DNA of 64,000 bases. It comes from CAISIP01 sp031396205. Lineage in GTDB: Bacteria > Pseudomonadota > Gammaproteobacteria > Burkholderiales > Burkholderiaceae_C. Under the pieces are notes generated by a model. It saw nothing but the letters and a program-made list of their open reading frames with translations. It was not told the origin of the DNA and ran no database searches. Shown in pieces: positions 35,385-43,984 of the stretch (positions within the stretch are counted from its first letter, which is position 1; each line of letters opens with the position of its first letter). A program made the translations under genes and the position numbers. The stretch is taken from positions 1 to 64,000 of the forward strand of contig JANNKH010000015.1 in the NCBI GenBank assembly GCA_031396205.1, read 5' to 3'.

Positions 35385-36298
35385 CCGCGGCCCGCCGTCC
35401 TTGCACGCAGCAGGAAACCAATGACGCAGTCCAACTGATCGGCAGCGATCAGGGTCGGCGCATGGCCGACGCCGGCAAACTCCACCAACCGGGCGCGCGG
35501 CCCGCGGCCGGTCATCAACTGCGCGGTCTCCCGCGTCAGCAGGTCGGACGACGCACCCCGCAATAACAGCGTCTCGGCGCGGATCGCGTCATACAGCTGC
35601 CACAACACGGCTTCGCCCTGCGCCGCGGATTCGGCCGTGACGGTGCGAAACGGAACTGCAATCGCCGGGTCATAGTGCAGCGTGACCTCACCCGTGCCGT
35701 CATCCAATGGTTTGACCATGTGGCGCGACAGCGCCAGCCACTGCTCCGGCGTATGCGGTCCGAACCCGACCGAGATGGCCCACATCGCATCGGCCGCGTG
35801 CTGCAAGGTCGCGAAACGCCCGGTTTGGCCCAGGTAGGTACCGATGCGCGCCAGCGCCTCCCAGCGAATGCCCGGGCCCAGGTCATTGAGCACCAGACGA
35901 CGGACGGGAACCGGCATTGGCAAGTCGGCCTGGCCGCACAGCACCATGCCGATCAAACCGCCCATGCTGGTGCCGACCCAGTCGAGCCGCGTGGGCTTGA
36001 TCTGCGCCAGCATCGCCAGCATGTCGGCCACGTAGGTGGGGATCTGGTAGGCCATCGGGTCCTTGAGCCAGTCGCTGCGACCCCGGCCGACCACATCGGG
36101 ACACACCACCCGGAGGGGGTCGGCGCTGCGTTCGCACAGGCTGCGCGCCAGACCATCGAAGTCGCGCCCCTGGCGCGACAAGCCATGCGCGCAGACCACC
36201 ACATGACCAGCAGCCGCGTCGCCCCATTGCCAATAGGCCATGCGATGACCACCCTGGGCGTCGGGACAGGTGGCATACAGCAATTCGGGTTCGATCAT
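35381..36298 (-). CDS. Alpha/beta hydrolase upstream of relA
   Basis: A 305-residue alpha/beta-hydrolase-fold protein from ATG 36298 (MIEPELLYATCPDAQGG). Visible: the oxyanion HGLSRQGRDFDGL, the nucleophile elbow WVGTSMGGLIGM, and the catalytic histidine in FAGVGHAPTL. The substrate is unknown. Its TGA overlaps the relA ATG, so relA is likely translated in part from ribosomes that finish this gene. It diverges from the 3-hydroxybutyrate dehydrogenase gene across about 83 bp. Confidence 0.86.
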   Translation of the reverse strand: MIEPELLYATCPDAQGGHRMAYWQWGDAAAGHVVVCAHGLSRQGRDFDGLARSLCERSADPLRVVCPDVVGRGRSDWLKDPMAYQIPTYVADMLAMLAQIKPTRLDWVGTSMGGLIGMVLCGQADLPMPVPVRRLVLNDLGPGIRWEALARIGTYLGQTGRFATLQHAADAMWAISVGFGPHTPEQWLALSRHMVKPLDDGTGEVTLHYDPAIAVPFRTVTAESAAQGEAVLWQLYDAIRAETLLLRGASSDLLTRETAQLMTGRGPRARLVEFAGVGHAPTLIAADQLDCVIGFLLRARTAGRG

Positions 36299-36381
36299 GG
36301 AACGGGTCCTGGTGCGATGGCGCATACAAATTGGGCGGGATAATAGCCTCAGGTACATCGTAATTGAATTGGAGAATCATC

Positions 36382-37152
36382 ATGCTCAAAGGCAAGACGG
36401 CATTGGTCACCGGGTCCACCAGCGGGATCGGGTTGGGAATCGCGCAGGCTCTCGCGCAACAAGGCGCGAACATCATGCTCAACGGTTTTGGTGACGTGGA
36501 AGGGCCCAAGGCGGCCATCAGCCGGCATGGCGTCAAAGTGGCCTACCATGGTGCCGACATGAGCAAGCCGGCGGAGATCGACGCCATGATGCGCTGCGCT
36601 GCCGAGCAATTCGGCCACGTCGACATCCTGGTCAACAATGCCGGCATCCAGCATGTGGCGCGGATCGAGAACTTCCCCGCCGAGCGCTGGGACGCGATCA
36701 TCGCGATCAACCTGTCCAGCGCGTTTCATGCCACCCGCCTGGCACTTCCAGCGATGCAGGCAGCCAACTGGGGCCGCATCATCAACATTGCGTCGGTCCA
36801 TGGTCTGGTGGCATCGGCCGAAAAATCGGCCTATGTTGCGGCAAAGCACGGCGTTGTCGGTCTGACCAAGGTCACCGCGCTGGAGAACGCCAGCAGTGGC
36901 GTCACCTGCAATGCGATCTGTCCGGGCTGGGTGCTGACTCCGCTGGTGCAAAATCAGGTGGACGCCAAGGCAACCAGCCAGGGTGTGTCGAACGACGTAG
37001 CCACCAAGATGCTGCTGGGCGAGAAGGAGCCGTCGATGCAGTTCACGACGCCGGAGGAACTGGGGCAACTGGCGGTTTTCTTCTGTTCGCCCGCAGCCAA
37101 CAACGTGCGTGGAGTGGCCTGGAATATGGATGGGGGCTGGGTCGCACAATAG
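36382..37152 (+). CDS. bdhA: 3-hydroxybutyrate dehydrogenase
   Basis: Short-chain dehydrogenase that oxidises D-3-hydroxybutyrate to acetoacetate in the polyhydroxybutyrate cycle. A GGAG site ahead of ATG 36382 fixes the start; 256 residues. NAD site TGSTSGIGLG (10-19), NNAG at 85-88, and the catalytic Ser138, Tyr151 and Lys155 in SVHGLVASAEKSAYVAAKHG. The long specificity loop VQNQVDAKATSQGVSN and the C-terminal GVAWNMDGGWVAQ match BDH. The downstream cupin gene starts eight bases after its stop. Confidence 0.92.
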   Translation: MLKGKTALVTGSTSGIGLGIAQALAQQGANIMLNGFGDVEGPKAAISRHGVKVAYHGADMSKPAEIDAMMRCAAEQFGHVDILVNNAGIQHVARIENFPAERWDAIIAINLSSAFHATRLALPAMQAANWGRIINIASVHGLVASAEKSAYVAAKHGVVGLTKVTALENASSGVTCNAICPGWVLTPLVQNQVDAKATSQGVSNDVATKMLLGEKEPSMQFTTPEELGQLAVFFCSPAANNVRGVAWNMDGGWVAQ

Positions 37153-37159
37153 CAACCAG

Positions 37160-37906
37160 ATGACCGCGCCGAGTGCTGACAGTCGCACCATGCTCCCCAT
37201 TCGTCTGAATGCCGACCCTGCGCAGCGCTGTGTCGTCGACAGCAACCAGCTGCCCTGGTCCCGATCTCCGGCGCCGCTGGTGCGGCGCCGACTGTTGGAA
37301 CGCGATGGTGGCGAGGTGGCGCGGGCGACCTCGATCGTGCAATACCTGCCGGGCGCAAGTTTCGAGAAACATCGGCATGCCCTTGGCGAGGAGATCCTGG
37401 TGCTGGAGGGGAGCTTCAGCGATGGGCAAGGCGACTACCAGTCTGGCACCTACATCCGCAACCCGCCCGGTTCTACACACGCACCGCGTTCAGGCGCCGG
37501 TTGCACCCTTTTCGTCAAGCTGCGGCAGCTCGATCCGGCCGACGTCCGACGCGTAGTGGTCGACACCCGCCAGGCGCCATGGTTGCCCGGCCTGGTTGCA
37601 GGCTTGCGGGTGCTGCCGCTGGCCGGATTCGGCACCGAGCACACCGCTCTGGTGCGTTGGGCACCGGATACCCATTTCCAGACACATCGCCATTTCGGTG
37701 GGGAAGAGATTCTGGTACTGGACGGTGTGTTCTCGGACGAATTTGGCGACTATGGGCCTGGCAGTTGGATGCGCAGCCCGCACCTGAGCCAGCACCAGCC
37801 GTTCAGTCGCGAAGGCTGTCTGATATGGGTCAAGACCGGACACCTGGACCCGATAGCGGGTGCTCCATCCGGTGCAACGCACGATTCCGGCCCCGGACCA
37901 GATTAA
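37160..37906 (+). CDS. Bicupin, ChrR-like
   Basis: A 248-residue protein made of two similar cupin repeats. The first has FEKHRHALGEEILVLEGSFSD, the second FQTHRHFGGEEILVLDGVFSD (each read in parts); in both the HxH and E of a metal site are conserved. This is the ChrR cupin-like domain, best known as the C-terminal sensor of the anti-sigma factor ChrR, but no zinc anti-sigma domain is present. A stand-alone metal-binding or stress-sensing role is inferred. It is probably co-transcribed with bdhA, and its end overlaps the convergent kinase gene by four bases. Confidence 0.82.
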   Translation: MTAPSADSRTMLPIRLNADPAQRCVVDSNQLPWSRSPAPLVRRRLLERDGGEVARATSIVQYLPGASFEKHRHALGEEILVLEGSFSDGQGDYQSGTYIRNPPGSTHAPRSGAGCTLFVKLRQLDPADVRRVVVDTRQAPWLPGLVAGLRVLPLAGFGTEHTALVRWAPDTHFQTHRHFGGEEILVLDGVFSDEFGDYGPGSWMRSPHLSQHQPFSREGCLIWVKTGHLDPIAGAPSGATHDSGPGPD

Positions 37907-39903
37907 TTGCGCTCCGAACGCACGTCCTTGGCAGCCTTCTCGGCCTGCGCGCGCTGAACACAAATCGAATGGCCAGACCACTGCGGTTTGCCACACTGCT
38001 CACTCATGCAGATCTGGTAACCGATCAGCATCCTGGATTGGCACGCCAATTCTGGTCCGGCGGCCGCGCTGCCCGCGGCGGACTTGTCGGCCTCGGAACG
38101 CGGCCTGTCGGCCGGCTTGGCTACCTGTGGACGCCCGGCCTCGACGGCAGCGCTTGCAGTTGCTGCACTGAATGTCGGTGCCACTGACGGTTTCGGCGAC
38201 GGTGGCAGCGGCGGCGCAGCCGTGGCCGAAGTGGCAATGGCTCCCGGATCGCGCTTGGGCGCGATAGCCGTGGCTTTGGCAGCACCGGAAGCGGCCTTGT
38301 CAGGCATGCCGGCACTGGCGGGCTGAGCCGTCAGCAGGGGCGCGGCGGAAAATAGGGCGGTTGATGCCATCGGCGCAGGGACCGGCGACGCCGCTTGGTC
38401 AATGGCCGTCGGAACGTCGGCAGCGTCTGATACCGTGCCTGCAGCCGGAGACGCAACCGGGCCGGGGCCTGCGGACCAGAATACCGCCGCCGCAACCATC
38501 GCCGCAGCCGCAACCGCACTGCCAAAGACCAGCCACCGCTTGCCGGCGTATTGTGTCGCGGTGCTCGACGGCGCCAACTGCACTTGTGGATCGGATGATG
38601 GCTGTCCAGAGGGTTGTCCATGCGAGGCCGCATCCACGGCGGGCACTGCCGGCATGGCGGCGCCAACGTCCGGCCGCGTTATGACCTGTGTCGCCTCGTG
38701 GGGCAGTTCGACGGTAGCGTCACCACCATCGCCGCGCGCGGGCAACGGCTGAACGACGGTCATGGCCTGGGTATTCGATTGTTCACCGACACTGCCCTCC
38801 CGCAGCTTGCGCATGCGACGCCGCGCCAGATTGGCATAAATTCCGGAGGGAAAATGATCCAGGAATTCCTGCAACTCTTGTTGGACGTCCGACTCCCTGA
38901 TGTCCTTCCAGTAGATCAATTCGAGCTCCTGGGACACGGATGGACCTGCGTTCTCGCCGCGCGCCGCTGGCCGAGCGCTGGAACCGGCGCTGCCCGCGCC
39001 TTGCGCGCCAGATCCCATCCCGGCGCCAGGTTCGCCGGCCCCGACCGATGACGGCGGCACGATGGTCAGATCCCGCACATCCCTGGTGGCCTGCAGCAGG
39101 GCTTGCGCAAATCCATCCGCATCGGCGAAGCGATCATCGCGCGACTTGGCCAGCGCGCGTGCGACCACCACATCGAGCGCAGCCGGCAGATCGGCATTGA
39201 CGCTCGACGGCGCGGGCGGCATCACATCGACAATCTGTTGGATGATCGCGAAATCCGTGTCGCCGGAGAAGGGCCGATTGCCCGTCAGCAGCTGGTACAG
39301 GACGATTCCGGCGGAAAACAAGTCTGCGCGGCTGTCCACGGGTAGCCCCCGCACCTGCTCGGGTGACATGTACTTCAGGGTGCCGACCATCGACCCCTTG
39401 GTTCGGGTCGCCTCACTGGAGTCCTGAATCCGCGCGACCCCGAAGTCGGTCAGCTTGACCCGGCCACTCGCCTCCAACAGCAGGTTGGCCGGTTTGACGT
39501 CGCGGTGCACGACGCTTTGCCGATGCGCATAGTCGAGCGCAGCCAGCAGGTCGCGCATCATGCGCAATGTCTCCTGCAGCGTGAAGTTGCGACCGATGTC
39601 CAGGTGCTGCTTGAGGTCCTGCCCCTCGACGAATTCCATCACCAGGTAGGCCACATCGCCATCGCGACCCGAGTCGTAGACACTGACGATATTGGGGTGT
39701 TGCAAGCGCGCTGCCGATCGCGCCTCGGTGCGGAAACGCGCCTCGTATTCACGCGACGCCTCGGGCGACAGGTTCTCGACCTTGATGGTCTTGATCGCCA
39801 CCCGCCGATCCAGATTCGGGTCGCGTGCCTCATACACCATGCCCATCGCGCCCTTGCCCAGCACGCGGACTATGTCGTATCGACCGAGCTTGTTCGGACC
39901 CAT
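37903..39903 (-). CDS. Membrane Ser/Thr protein kinase
   Basis: A 666-residue Hanks-type kinase. The catalytic domain, residues 8-270, has the glycine loop GKGAMG, Lys38 (VAIKTIK), HRDVKPANLL (His133-), DFG (153-155) and the TLKYMSPEQ segment, so it looks active. A long linker rich in Ala, Pro and Ser follows, then one membrane segment (WLVFGSAVAAAAMVAAAVFW, about 455-475). The outer part is again Ala/Pro-rich and ends in a cysteine cluster with four Cys (ACQSRML, YQICMSEQCGKPQ, SICVQ). The outside domain may sense a periplasmic signal; none is known. Confidence 0.9.
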   Translation of the reverse strand: MGPNKLGRYDIVRVLGKGAMGMVYEARDPNLDRRVAIKTIKVENLSPEASREYEARFRTEARSAARLQHPNIVSVYDSGRDGDVAYLVMEFVEGQDLKQHLDIGRNFTLQETLRMMRDLLAALDYAHRQSVVHRDVKPANLLLEASGRVKLTDFGVARIQDSSEATRTKGSMVGTLKYMSPEQVRGLPVDSRADLFSAGIVLYQLLTGNRPFSGDTDFAIIQQIVDVMPPAPSSVNADLPAALDVVVARALAKSRDDRFADADGFAQALLQATRDVRDLTIVPPSSVGAGEPGAGMGSGAQGAGSAGSSARPAARGENAGPSVSQELELIYWKDIRESDVQQELQEFLDHFPSGIYANLARRRMRKLREGSVGEQSNTQAMTVVQPLPARGDGGDATVELPHEATQVITRPDVGAAMPAVPAVDAASHGQPSGQPSSDPQVQLAPSSTATQYAGKRWLVFGSAVAAAAMVAAAVFWSAGPGPVASPAAGTVSDAADVPTAIDQAASPVPAPMASTALFSAAPLLTAQPASAGMPDKAASGAAKATAIAPKRDPGAIATSATAAPPLPPSPKPSVAPTFSAATASAAVEAGRPQVAKPADRPRSEADKSAAGSAAAGPELACQSRMLIGYQICMSEQCGKPQWSGHSICVQRAQAEKAAKDVRSERN

Positions 39904-40251
39904 GGGCGGCGCTTCTCCTAAACACAGATTCTCACCGATGTCGCGCGACGGGTCTTGCTACGACAAACGACAGGGCGTGCTTCGATCCATTCACCGCGTC
40001 AATCGAGACGTCAACAGCCTTTGGTCCCGCATCCCTGACCATGACCGTGATCGTCGATATCCAGACCGTTTTTTTGCAGCATCTGGGGCGGCACCTCGGC
40101 TCAATTGTCCGGACGACGCGCGTGATGACCATGGAGTTCGAATACCCGCCGACGGGCACCGAGGCCACAGGCCGCAAACACTGGTGCAAGTCCGGCGTCC
40201 AGCCTTTGGCTGCAGTGCATGGAGGCCATGCTCTTGATTTCGTCTGAATCC

Positions 40252-40301
40252 TGGTGGGCGGTGGGGGTTTCGAACCTCCGACCCCAGCAGTGTGAATGCC
40301 A
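40252..40301 (-). pseudogene. 3' half of a tRNA-Val(CAC), incomplete
   Basis: Read on the minus strand it runs from an anticodon loop TTCACAC (CAC anticodon) through a T-arm with GGTTCGAAA and an acceptor end CCGCCCA followed by CCA. No D-arm or matching 5' acceptor strand (TGGGCGG) occurs in the preceding bases, and the T-stem has an A-C mismatch. It cannot fold as a whole tRNA. Such 3' halves are the usual leftover of tRNA-targeted integration. Confidence 0.7.
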
Positions 40302-40428
40302 ATGACGGGATCTGCACGGTGGTGTTTCCCAATAATGAATGCGCTGCAGAACGCCATGAAAACGCAGTAATCAGCTGCAAATTACACCGGAATTACACAG
40401 GGCGCCAGCAGCCGCGGGCGAGCTGCCG

Positions 40429-40474
40429 CCTGTTAATTCGTAGGTCGCTGGTTCGAACCCGGATCGGGGAGCCA
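40429..40474 (+). pseudogene. 3' half of a tRNA-Asn(GUU), incomplete
   Basis: From the anticodon loop CTGTTAA the sequence continues as tRNA-Asn through AGGTCGCTGGTTCGAACC to an acceptor end TCGGGGA-G-CCA. The 5' side of the anticodon stem does not pair (GCCGC against TTCGT), and no D-arm or TCCCCGA 5' strand is present. It is therefore a 3' half only, 58 bp before the VapB-like start. It is a candidate attachment site. Confidence 0.75.
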
Positions 40475-40531
40475 ATTGGCCGATCCCAGGAATTGCCATA
40501 TACTTTGATACTTGGCATCAGGAGTACTGAA

Positions 40532-40771
40532 ATGGATCAACGCACCGCCCGGGTCGGGAAGAACAACCGCGCCCAAATTGTCACCATCCCACTGGAGTAT
40601 CGGTTTCCAGAGGGAATGAAGGAGGTGTTCATCCGAAGGGTGGGCGACGAGATCGTCTTGTCCCCCCGACCCAAAGACTGGAGCGGATTCCTTGCCGCGC
40701 AGGTTCAGGTGAGCGATGACTTCATGGCCGATGTGGAAGCCCTTCCCCTCCAAGAGCGTAACACCGCATGA
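40532..40771 (+). CDS. vapB: VapB-type antitoxin
   Basis: A 79-residue protein from ATG 40532 with a GGAG site. The N-terminal half resembles an AbrB/SpoVT swapped-hairpin DNA-binding domain (RTARVGKNNRAQIVTIPLEY and VFIRRVGDEIVLSPRP), and the C-terminal acidic part (DFMADVEALPLQ) would wrap the toxin. It overlaps vapC by four bases, the normal antitoxin-toxin arrangement, and probably represses its own promoter. Confidence 0.85.
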   Translation: MDQRTARVGKNNRAQIVTIPLEYRFPEGMKEVFIRRVGDEIVLSPRPKDWSGFLAAQVQVSDDFMADVEALPLQERNTA

Positions 40772-41175
40772 CACGCCTGTACATGCTCGATACGGATACG
40801 TGTGCGTTCATTCTGCGCCGGTCGTCCCAGGCGCTGCTGGACCAGATCCAGACGGTTCCGCTGGAGTTGCAGGTCATGTCGATGGTGACCCTGGCAGAAC
40901 TGCTGTATGGCGTCCAGATATCGAGCAGAAAGAAAGAAAACCGGACGGCTGTCGATGTCCTGACCCGCCATTTGTCAGTCCTGGACTGGTCACGTGATGC
41001 TGCCGAGCACTACGCCGAAATCCGTGCGGACCTCAGGAAGAAGGGCCAATTGATTGGCGCGAACGACCTGATGATCGCGGCGCATGCGCGCAGCCTGGGC
41101 GCAATCGTGGTGACCAACAATGTGAAAGACTTTCGCAGGGTCAAAGGGCTCAAGCATGAGAAATGGATGGATTGA
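40768..41175 (+). CDS. vapC: VapC-type PIN-domain ribonuclease toxin
   Basis: A 135-residue PIN domain. The acidic active-site residues are Asp8 (YMLDTD), Glu44 (TLAELLYG) and Asp100 (GANDLMIAAHA), with the conserved VTNN at 115-118. VapC toxins cleave tRNA or rRNA, and the target cannot be predicted here. It starts by ATGA overlap with vapB. All catalytic positions are intact, so the module should be functional. Confidence 0.9.
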   Translation: MTRLYMLDTDTCAFILRRSSQALLDQIQTVPLELQVMSMVTLAELLYGVQISSRKKENRTAVDVLTRHLSVLDWSRDAAEHYAEIRADLRKKGQLIGANDLMIAAHARSLGAIVVTNNVKDFRRVKGLKHEKWMD

Positions 41176-41994
41176 ACTGTCCAACCTGCCGCATGCAGAC
41201 CGGCAGAGATAGACCATCCCTATCGAAGGCCTACCCCACCCCAAGAATCTAACCCTCGACCATCGCCACCGTGCGGTCGGCCGGCGAGAGGTTCGGGTTC
41301 AGGGGCGCGCGCAGTCGCCCGTCGCGAGTCGCCTCACGCCGGGCCGCGCCGCGCCCAATATTTGCGTAGGATTGAGAGCTTGCGTCGTCTCCGCGGAGAT
41401 AGTTCATTATGGGAGTCGGTTTGCGACGCGGTGACCATTGGTAGCGGCAAGCCGGTCCGCCCTGCCTCGAAACGACAGTCGCAGTTTGGCCACGCAGTGG
41501 ACTATCGCCGGCTCCGGCCAGCGCACACCACGCTGCAGACTCGGAGCCAGATCTACTTGGTGCGATGGCTGAGCCGCTGAAAATGCCATTGCGGCGTGAT
41601 CTGCAACGACAGGGTGGTCGCAATAGTCGTCGGCGCCCGGCTCCAACGGCCAGCTCGACGGACCGGCAAGCTACTGGTCAAGCGCAGTGGAGGAAAAATG
41701 GGGTAGCGGCCGGCAACGCTGGCCCTGGCTCGGTCCAGAGTCAACGTTACAAGCGAAATATTCCATCCCATTCAAAGCGTATCCCGATGTAGCCCCGCCG
41801 TGTTGACGTGTGTCAAAGCGCGGGCAGTGGATTCAAGGGCGACACGCAAGTTGAACCTATGGAGATATTGCAGTGGCGGCTATCGCCATACGAAGCGATG
41901 GGCGCCAGCACAATGACCCAAACGAGATCGGTCGCGCAATCCTTTCCGTCCCCTTGTCATCCACGCGAGGACTCGCACCAAGGCCATCGCCCTA
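41176..41994. other. About 820 bp without a supported gene
   Basis: This lies between the 3' ends of vapC and the convergent M48 protease gene. Open frames exist on the minus strand (for instance 41249-41623 and 41553-41771), but their products are not recognised. No RNA gene, terminator or mobile-element end is evident. Its irregular base composition fits remnant DNA at the edge of the putative insertion. Confidence 0.5.
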
Positions 41995-43956
41995 TCAATC
42001 GTCATGCCAACCTCCTGGCGCCGTCCCCGGCGGCATGGGGCAATCCAGCACACTGGCGAATGCGCGCAAGAGTTCCATCTCTGCCGGCGTGGCTCTACGG
42101 TCGTGCCAGGTGCTGATAACGCAAGCCGTCAGCAAGCGTGACTTGTCCGCGGGAGCCAATCGATCCAGCGTGCCAAGGGCTTGATCCAGATCCGCGCTGC
42201 TGATCTGGTCCATCGCCAACAATGTCAGACTGTTCGCAGCCAGGGATTGCGCGGACGCTTCGAACGCGCCCTGGGCGCTGCCTTGGTCCGTCGCGCCGGT
42301 GTGCGCCATCACCGACAAGACCAATGCAAACTCTCGCGTGAATTGTCCGGCATCCGAATGGCGCGTTGTCGTGGATGATGGCTTCTGAAAGTGCCCTTCC
42401 AGATGCCTGAACAGAATCTTCTGCAAGGACCACTCGAACAGGTCGACCCGGGCGTCCATGTTGATCAGCGCCACCAGGTTCGCCTTGAATGACGGGTACT
42501 GGCCATCCGACAGCTGCTTGAGTGCCGGTATGGCAATGTCGATGATCGGCAGCCGGAACCTGGTCTCGAGCCCATCCATCTGCGGCATCAAATCAATCGT
42601 CAACGCGTACACATCCTTGTCGGTGCGGTTTTGCAACAGCGCCAGTTGCTGTTCACGCAGTTCCGCCCCCTTGTCGAGCAAAAGACAATAGGTCACGGCC
42701 CGCGCGCCATAAGGTTCGCGCACTGCGTCTCGAATCGGCTCTGGCAAATCAGCCAGCAAGGACCGGGCGTACAGGACCGACTCCTTCGTCGGTTGACCCA
42801 TTCGATCCATCATTGCGACTGCTTCGGCCGCCGCGGCACCTGCCGCAACTGTTGCCATGTTTCGGGCCATGTCAGGGCGGCGCATGGTCGATGGTTCATC
42901 GAATGCCGGTTGACTTTCGGCCGGTGGTGGCGGCTCTGAGACGTCGAACTTGCCATCCCACTGGGGGTCGATGCGCAAGATGCGCTCGGCCAGTGGTGGA
43001 TGAGTGGACGACAGCCACTGTGTGAACCCTGTCACGCCCTGGGCGAAGAAGGCGTGACTGACTTCGGGTGCGCCCGGATTGCGCACGATGGAGCCCGACG
43101 TCAGACCGCCAATCTTCTTCAGTGCACCCGCGATTCCGTCCGGGTTGCGGGTGAACTGCACCGCCGACGCGTCAGCCAGGTATTCCCGCTGCCGGCTGAC
43201 CGCCGCCTTGATCAGCCCACCGAAAAAGGTACCGGCAAAGCCGATCACCATCAGCCCGACCGCCAGCGCCATGATGGCGGCGCCGCTGTTGTGGTTGCCG
43301 CGCCTTCGCCCCGAAAACGATGCCGAATACATCAGGTAGTAGCCCAGAATGCCCAGGATCAGGATGCCGTTCAAGGCACCCATCAAGCGGATGTTGAGCC
43401 GCATGTCACCGTTGAATATGTGGCTGAACTCATGGGCGATGACGCCCTGCAGCTGATCCCGGCTCAGCTGCTCGATCGCCCCCTGGGTGATTCCGAGTAC
43501 CGCGTCGCGTAGCGAGAATCCTGCAGCGAAGGCATTGATGCCAGGCTCGCCCGCCAGCAGATAGACCGGTGGCGCCGGCGTTCCCGACGCAATGGCCATT
43601 TCATCGACGACATTGAGAAGCTTACGCTGGTTGGGTTCCTCGGCATTGCGGGGAATCAACTGGCCACCCAGCGACTCGGCGACCACCTTGCCACCCGCAG
43701 ACAGGGCCATCATCTTGTACAGGCTTCCGACCAGCACCACCACGCTGACACCCGCACCCACGGTGGCGAACATTTTCCAGTCCATTTGCGCGACAAAGGT
43801 CTGCCCGTCACGCAATTGCTGGCTATTGACAAAGCCAAACACCACCAGCGCCAGCAGATTGGCCATGACGATCAATACGATCACCGCGACACCAAACAGC
43901 ACGACCAGCAAGGTCGTGTGCTTACGCGCGCGCTCCTGGGATTCGAAAAAATTCAT
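41995..43956 (-). CDS. M48-family membrane metalloprotease (HtpX-like)
   Basis: A 653-residue zinc protease. Two N-terminal membrane segments (about 14-41 and 61-81) precede the catalytic site HEFSH at 175-179, with the third ligand in the following EYLADASAV block. Two more hydrophobic stretches surround ILILGILGYYLM. The C-terminal 300 residues form a soluble region without a known domain, much longer than HtpX (about 290 residues). It is the second gene after lemA on the minus strand, a common pairing in bacteria, and probably handles membrane-protein quality control. Confidence 0.9.
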   Translation of the reverse strand: MNFFESQERARKHTTLLVVLFGVAVIVLIVMANLLALVVFGFVNSQQLRDGQTFVAQMDWKMFATVGAGVSVVVLVGSLYKMMALSAGGKVVAESLGGQLIPRNAEEPNQRKLLNVVDEMAIASGTPAPPVYLLAGEPGINAFAAGFSLRDAVLGITQGAIEQLSRDQLQGVIAHEFSHIFNGDMRLNIRLMGALNGILILGILGYYLMYSASFSGRRRGNHNSGAAIMALAVGLMVIGFAGTFFGGLIKAAVSRQREYLADASAVQFTRNPDGIAGALKKIGGLTSGSIVRNPGAPEVSHAFFAQGVTGFTQWLSSTHPPLAERILRIDPQWDGKFDVSEPPPPAESQPAFDEPSTMRRPDMARNMATVAAGAAAAEAVAMMDRMGQPTKESVLYARSLLADLPEPIRDAVREPYGARAVTYCLLLDKGAELREQQLALLQNRTDKDVYALTIDLMPQMDGLETRFRLPIIDIAIPALKQLSDGQYPSFKANLVALINMDARVDLFEWSLQKILFRHLEGHFQKPSSTTTRHSDAGQFTREFALVLSVMAHTGATDQGSAQGAFEASAQSLAANSLTLLAMDQISSADLDQALGTLDRLAPADKSRLLTACVISTWHDRRATPAEMELLRAFASVLDCPMPPGTAPGGWHDD

Positions 43957-43984
43957 GGAGCGACCGCCAGGGTGCCGGCTTCAA

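Larger units (their letters stand above)
39904..40531. other. 628-bp non-coding stretch carrying tRNA remnants
   Basis: No gene is supported. Two 3'-half tRNA-like sequences (listed separately) and a direct repeat of ATTACAC (near 40380 and 40392) lie here, between the kinase start and the VapBC module. Open frames on the minus strand have no recognisable product. The stretch reads like the edge of an old insertion. Confidence 0.6.

Noticed and set aside
33144..35438. Plus-strand 764-codon frame opposite relA
   Set aside because: Antisense shadow of a well-supported relA; the product is not protein-like.
40252..40474. Two functional tRNA genes
   Set aside because: Both lack the D-arm and the 5' acceptor strand, so neither can fold as a full tRNA.
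41249..41771. Possible minus-strand genes in the gap between vapC and the M48 protease
   Set aside because: The frames overlap each other, lack good starts and match no family I recognise.
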